A model generated the notes under the pieces. The model saw only the letters and a list, made by a program, of their open reading frames with translations. It was not told the origin of the DNA and did no database searches. Position numbers and translations under genes: made by a program. Source: Elusimicrobia bacterium CG06_land_8_20_14_3_00_38_11 (GTDB lineage Bacteria; Elusimicrobiota; UBA8919). Taken from it: 7,718 bases of DNA. Below are positions 5,492 to 7,718 of the stretch, in pieces. Every line of letters starts with the position of its first letter. Within the stretch, counting starts at the first letter, position 1. The stretch is from contig PEVQ01000110.1 in NCBI GenBank assembly GCA_002780205.1, positions 1 to 7,718 on the forward strand, written 5' to 3'.

Positions 5492-7147
5492 TTAATACAT
5501 TCCGCCGCCCATCCCGCCCATTCCGCCAGGAGGCATCATCGGCCCTTTGTCTTTTTCGGGAATGTCGGTAATAAGACATTCGGTTGTCAGCAAAAGTCCG
5601 GATATTGACGATGCGTTCTGCAAAGCAAATCTGGTAACCTTTGCCGGGTCAATAATTCCCGCCTTTATCATATCAACATACTCGCCAGTCTCGGCATTCA
5701 GCCCGAAGTTGACATTTGATTCTTTTCTAATCCTGTCAACAACTATGGAACCTTCAATGCCGGCGTTTTCGGCAATCTGCCTGAGCGGATCCTCAAGCGC
5801 CCGTTTGACGATGTTCATTCCGGTCTGCTCGTCAGGATCGCTGCTTTTGAGTTTTTCAACTTCCGCAATCGCCCTCAGAAGCACAACTCCGCCGCCGGGT
5901 ATAATGCCTTCCTCAACAGCGGCACGGGTGGCATGCATCGCATCTTCAACCTTGAATTTTTTGGATTTCATCTCGGTCTCGGTTGATGCACCGACATTTA
6001 TAATCGCAACCCCGCCGACAAGTTTTGCAAGCCGTTCCTGAAGTTTTTCTTTGTCGTAATCGGATGTTGAATCCTCAATCTGTTTTCTAATTTGGTTGAC
6101 CCGCTTTTTGATGTCTTCCTTGTTGCCGGCGCCGTTGACAATAGTCGTATTTTCCTTGTCAATAACGATGTGTTTCGCCGAACCCAGCATATCAAGTCCG
6201 ATTTTCTCAATTTTCAGCCCCAACTCATCGGAAATAACCTGACCTTTCGTCAATGTTGCGATGTCCTCAAGCATTTCCTTTCTTCTGTCGCCGAAACCGG
6301 GCGCTTTCACTGCGGCGCATTTAAGCGTTCCGCGAAGTTTATTTACGACCAGAGTTGCCAATGCCTCGCCCTCTAAATCTTCGGCGATAATTAAAAACTG
6401 TTTGCCGGTCTGCGCAATTTTTTCCAAAAGCGGAAGAAGGTCCTGCATTGATGAAAGTTTTTTATCGGTGATGATGATGTAAGCATCCTCTAAAACCGCT
6501 TCCATTCTTTCCGCATCGGTGACAAAATACGGCGAAACATAGCCCCTGTCAAACTGCATTCCCTCTACGACTTCAAGAGTGGTTTCCGCGGACTTCCCCT
6601 CTTCAACCGTGATGACGCCGTCTTTCCCGACTTTTAATATCGCATCCGCTATGAGATTTCCGATTTCCATGTTATTCGCGGAAATAGTGGCAATCTGCCC
6701 GATTTCATCTTTCGCTTTCTCAAGATTGTCCTGCGGAATTTTCTTGGCAACTTTTTTGATGTAATTTACGGCTGCATCAACCGCTTTGTCAATTCCTCTT
6801 TTTACATGAATTGCATTTGCACCCGCGGTGACATTTCTTAAACCCTCCGTGATGATTGATTGTGCAAGAAGCGTCGCCGTAGTCGTGCCGTCACCTGCGA
6901 CATCGTTTGTTTTTGATGCGACCTCTTTTACAAGTTCCGCACCCATATTTTCAAACGGGTCTTCAAGTTCAATCTCTTTCGCGATAGTCACGCCGTCGTT
7001 AGTTACCGTCGGTGAGCCGAACTTTTTATCAAGCACCACATATCTGCCTTTCGGTCCCAGAGTTACCTTTACCGCATTTGCGAGTTTATCAACGCCTGAT
7101 TTTATAGCTCGCATTGCCTCGTCAGAAAACTTCAGTTGTTTTGCCAT
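5492..7147 (-). CDS. groEL: Chaperonin GroEL (Hsp60)
   Basis: 551 residues, the usual length for the bacterial 60-kDa chaperonin, which forms the ATP-driven double-ring folding chamber in the cytoplasm with GroES as lid. Visible motifs: TLGPKG (29-34), the nucleotide-binding GDGTTT (85-90) with the magnesium-binding Asp at 86, VEDAMHATRAA (400-410) with the ATP-hydrolysis Asp at 402, the family signature AAVEEGIIPGGG (409-420), and a Gly/Met-rich tail (537-551) ending GGMGGGMY. Start is secure: AGGAGGT at 7162-7156 lies eight bases before ATG and the protein begins MAKQLKF as expected. It is downstream of groES in the standard order, separated by a repeat-filled spacer, and ends before a strong terminator. 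No missing key residues or frameshifts were seen. Confidence 0.99.
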   Translation of the reverse strand: MAKQLKFSDEAMRAIKSGVDKLANAVKVTLGPKGRYVVLDKKFGSPTVTNDGVTIAKEIELEDPFENMGAELVKEVASKTNDVAGDGTTTATLLAQSIITEGLRNVTAGANAIHVKRGIDKAVDAAVNYIKKVAKKIPQDNLEKAKDEIGQIATISANNMEIGNLIADAILKVGKDGVITVEEGKSAETTLEVVEGMQFDRGYVSPYFVTDAERMEAVLEDAYIIITDKKLSSMQDLLPLLEKIAQTGKQFLIIAEDLEGEALATLVVNKLRGTLKCAAVKAPGFGDRRKEMLEDIATLTKGQVISDELGLKIEKIGLDMLGSAKHIVIDKENTTIVNGAGNKEDIKKRVNQIRKQIEDSTSDYDKEKLQERLAKLVGGVAIINVGASTETEMKSKKFKVEDAMHATRAAVEEGIIPGGGVVLLRAIAEVEKLKSSDPDEQTGMNIVKRALEDPLRQIAENAGIEGSIVVDRIRKESNVNFGLNAETGEYVDMIKAGIIDPAKVTRFALQNASSISGLLLTTECLITDIPEKDKGPMMPPGGMGGMGGGMY

Positions 7148-7166
7148 TTTTATCTACCTCCTTTTT

Positions 7167-7275
7167 CACGAATAAAGTATCACGAATTTTATCACGAATG
7201 TTCACGAATAAAATCAATGCCGTTATTCGTGCAGTGTTCGTGATATTTGCCTTTATTCGTGTGCCTCTATTCGTG
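7167..7275. repeat. CACGAAT heptamer array (four direct, four inverted) between groES and groEL
   Basis: CACGAAT begins at 7167, 7181, 7193 and 7203; the reverse ATTCGTG or GTTCGTG ends at 7231, 7242, 7261 and 7275. Inter-unit distances vary from about 10 to 20 bases. The two halves are complementary, so the groES-groEL mRNA could fold into one long interrupted hairpin in several registers. It ends four bases before the groEL Shine-Dalgarno. Units are too short and irregular for CRISPR. Confidence 0.85.
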
Positions 7276-7276
7276 A

Positions 7277-7564
7277 TTATTCAATTATTCCCAAAATATC
7301 TTCCTGATGCATAATGAGATATTCTTTGTCGTCGATTTTTATTTCCGTTCCGGAATATTTTCCGTAGAGAATTTTATCGCCTGCTTTGACGTCCATCGGA
7401 ATTTTTTTACCTGTTTCGTCAACTTTCCCTGGCCCTACCGCGATAACTTCGCCTTCTTGCGGTTTTTCCTTCGCCGTATCCGGAATTATAATTCTGCCTT
7501 TCTTCACCTCTTTTTCCTCTGCCGGCTTGACAATTACTCTGTCGCCGAGCGGTCTAATCTTCAT
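7277..7564 (-). CDS. groES: Co-chaperonin GroES (Hsp10)
   Basis: 95 residues, standard length. It forms the seven-membered lid of the GroEL chamber. The start MKIRPLGDRVIVKP, the mobile loop (about residues 17-33) with GEVIAVGPG after it, YGKYSGTEIKIDDKEYLIM and the ending DILGII are typical. The loop contact tripeptide is III (25-27), preceded by Arg where many family members have Gly, a conservative oddity. Start is fixed by GGAGGTGA at 7578-7571, six bases before ATG. First gene of the groESL pair; the stop is followed directly by the heptamer array. Confidence 0.98.
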   Translation of the reverse strand: MKIRPLGDRVIVKPAEEKEVKKGRIIIPDTAKEKPQEGEVIAVGPGKVDETGKKIPMDVKAGDKILYGKYSGTEIKIDDKEYLIMHQEDILGIIE

Positions 7565-7592
7565 AAAAAATCACCTCCATTCGCTTCGCTCA

Positions 7593-7618
7593 CCCCCAGT
7601 TGAAACTGGGGGCTACAT
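7593..7618 (-). repeat. Tagged GC-rich palindrome in the groES leader
   Basis: Arms CCCCCAGTT / AACTGGGGG (9 bp each, 2-bp centre, 7593-7612), preceded on the minus strand by TGTAGC, a short form of the tag seen on other copies. It ends 14 bases upstream of the groES Shine-Dalgarno and is not followed by a T-run, so it is not a terminator. Confidence 0.75.
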
Positions 7619-7627
7619 TTGTTGCTT

Positions 7628-7675
7628 GAATTTGCTCCGTTGACGGCAGGTTAAAACCTGCCATTCTGCAAATTC
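7628..7675. repeat. Nested palindrome in the groES leader
   Basis: Outer arms GAATTTGC (7628-7635) and GCAAATTC (7668-7675) enclose an inner palindrome with arms GGCAGGTT / AACCTGCC (7645-7662). It would form a long two-part hairpin in the groES leader. No T-run follows. Confidence 0.7.
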
Positions 7676-7708
7676 ACATTTTATTTTGATGCAACTACGC
7701 AAAAAAAG

Positions 7709-7715
7709 TTTCAAG
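7709..7715 (-). promoter_or_regulatory. Possible -35 element of the groESL promoter
   Basis: Minus-strand CTTGAAA resembles the heat-shock sigma (sigma-32 type) -35 box, but no matching -10 CCCCAT is seen downstream, only AT-rich CATCAAAATAAAAT. No CIRCE operator is visible in the 154 bases upstream of groES. The true promoter may lie beyond the window. Confidence 0.25.
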
Positions 7716-7718
7716 ATA

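Noticed and set aside
5547..7175. Several plus-strand frames opposite groEL
   Set aside because: They are shadows of groEL codon usage: serine/alanine-rich, with no ribosome sites, and they overlap a certain gene throughout.
7167..7275. CRISPR-like array
   Set aside because: Repeat units are 7-8 bp in both orientations with short irregular spacing, and no cas genes are nearby.
7593..7675. Attenuator terminators in the groES leader
   Set aside because: Neither hairpin is followed on the minus strand by a T-run.

Overview
The window looks like chromosomal DNA from a diderm (outer-membrane-bearing) bacterium of an uncultivated lineage. Three things point that way: a PorV/PorQ-type outer-membrane protein, a large exported multidomain protein with a C-terminal sorting-type domain, and many short dispersed palindromes. 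Comparable repeat-laced, moderate-GC genomes with such proteins are known to me from groups such as Elusimicrobiota, Omnitrophota and related candidate phyla, but the exact phylum cannot be read from this sequence. All convincing genes are on the minus strand, so transcription runs from high to low coordinates.

Reading in the direction of transcription. (1) 7718-7565: groES leader with two GC-rich palindromes and a strong Shine-Dalgarno; no CIRCE operator is visible. (2) groES (7564-7277), then a 129-bp spacer packed with eight copies of a CACGAAT heptamer (four in each orientation), then groEL (7147-5492) and a strong hairpin terminator at 5442-5408. (3) 5491-4776, a gene-free stretch of about 700 bp. 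It carries a full-consensus sigma-70 promoter (5370-5342) and two tandem copies of a leader unit. Each unit has a small inverted-repeat array followed by a cyclic-di-GMP-I (GEMM-I) riboswitch aptamer (5252-5097 and 4911-4754), and an AT-rich inverted repeat lies between them. (4) A 1272-codon frame (4775-957) for a secreted multi-Ig/BsuPI/Fn3-like protein ending in a type-IX-secretion/FlgD-like C-terminal domain. (5) Five bases further on, a PorV/PorQ-family gene that runs off the window at position 1.

The most interesting unit is (3)-(5): apparently one transcript in which two c-di-GMP sensors in series control a large surface protein and a PorV-like protein, the class that in Bacteroidota escorts such substrates at the outer membrane. 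This suggests second-messenger control of a surface or adhesion function. The second aptamer physically includes the first ATG of the long frame, so the true start of the large protein is uncertain.

A second layer is a family of short palindromes, usually 7+2+7 bp and tagged with GTAGTTGC or a variant. They occur in leaders, inside the riboswitch region and in frame inside both exported-protein genes. Almost the whole signal peptide of the PorV-like protein is written in this repeat sequence.
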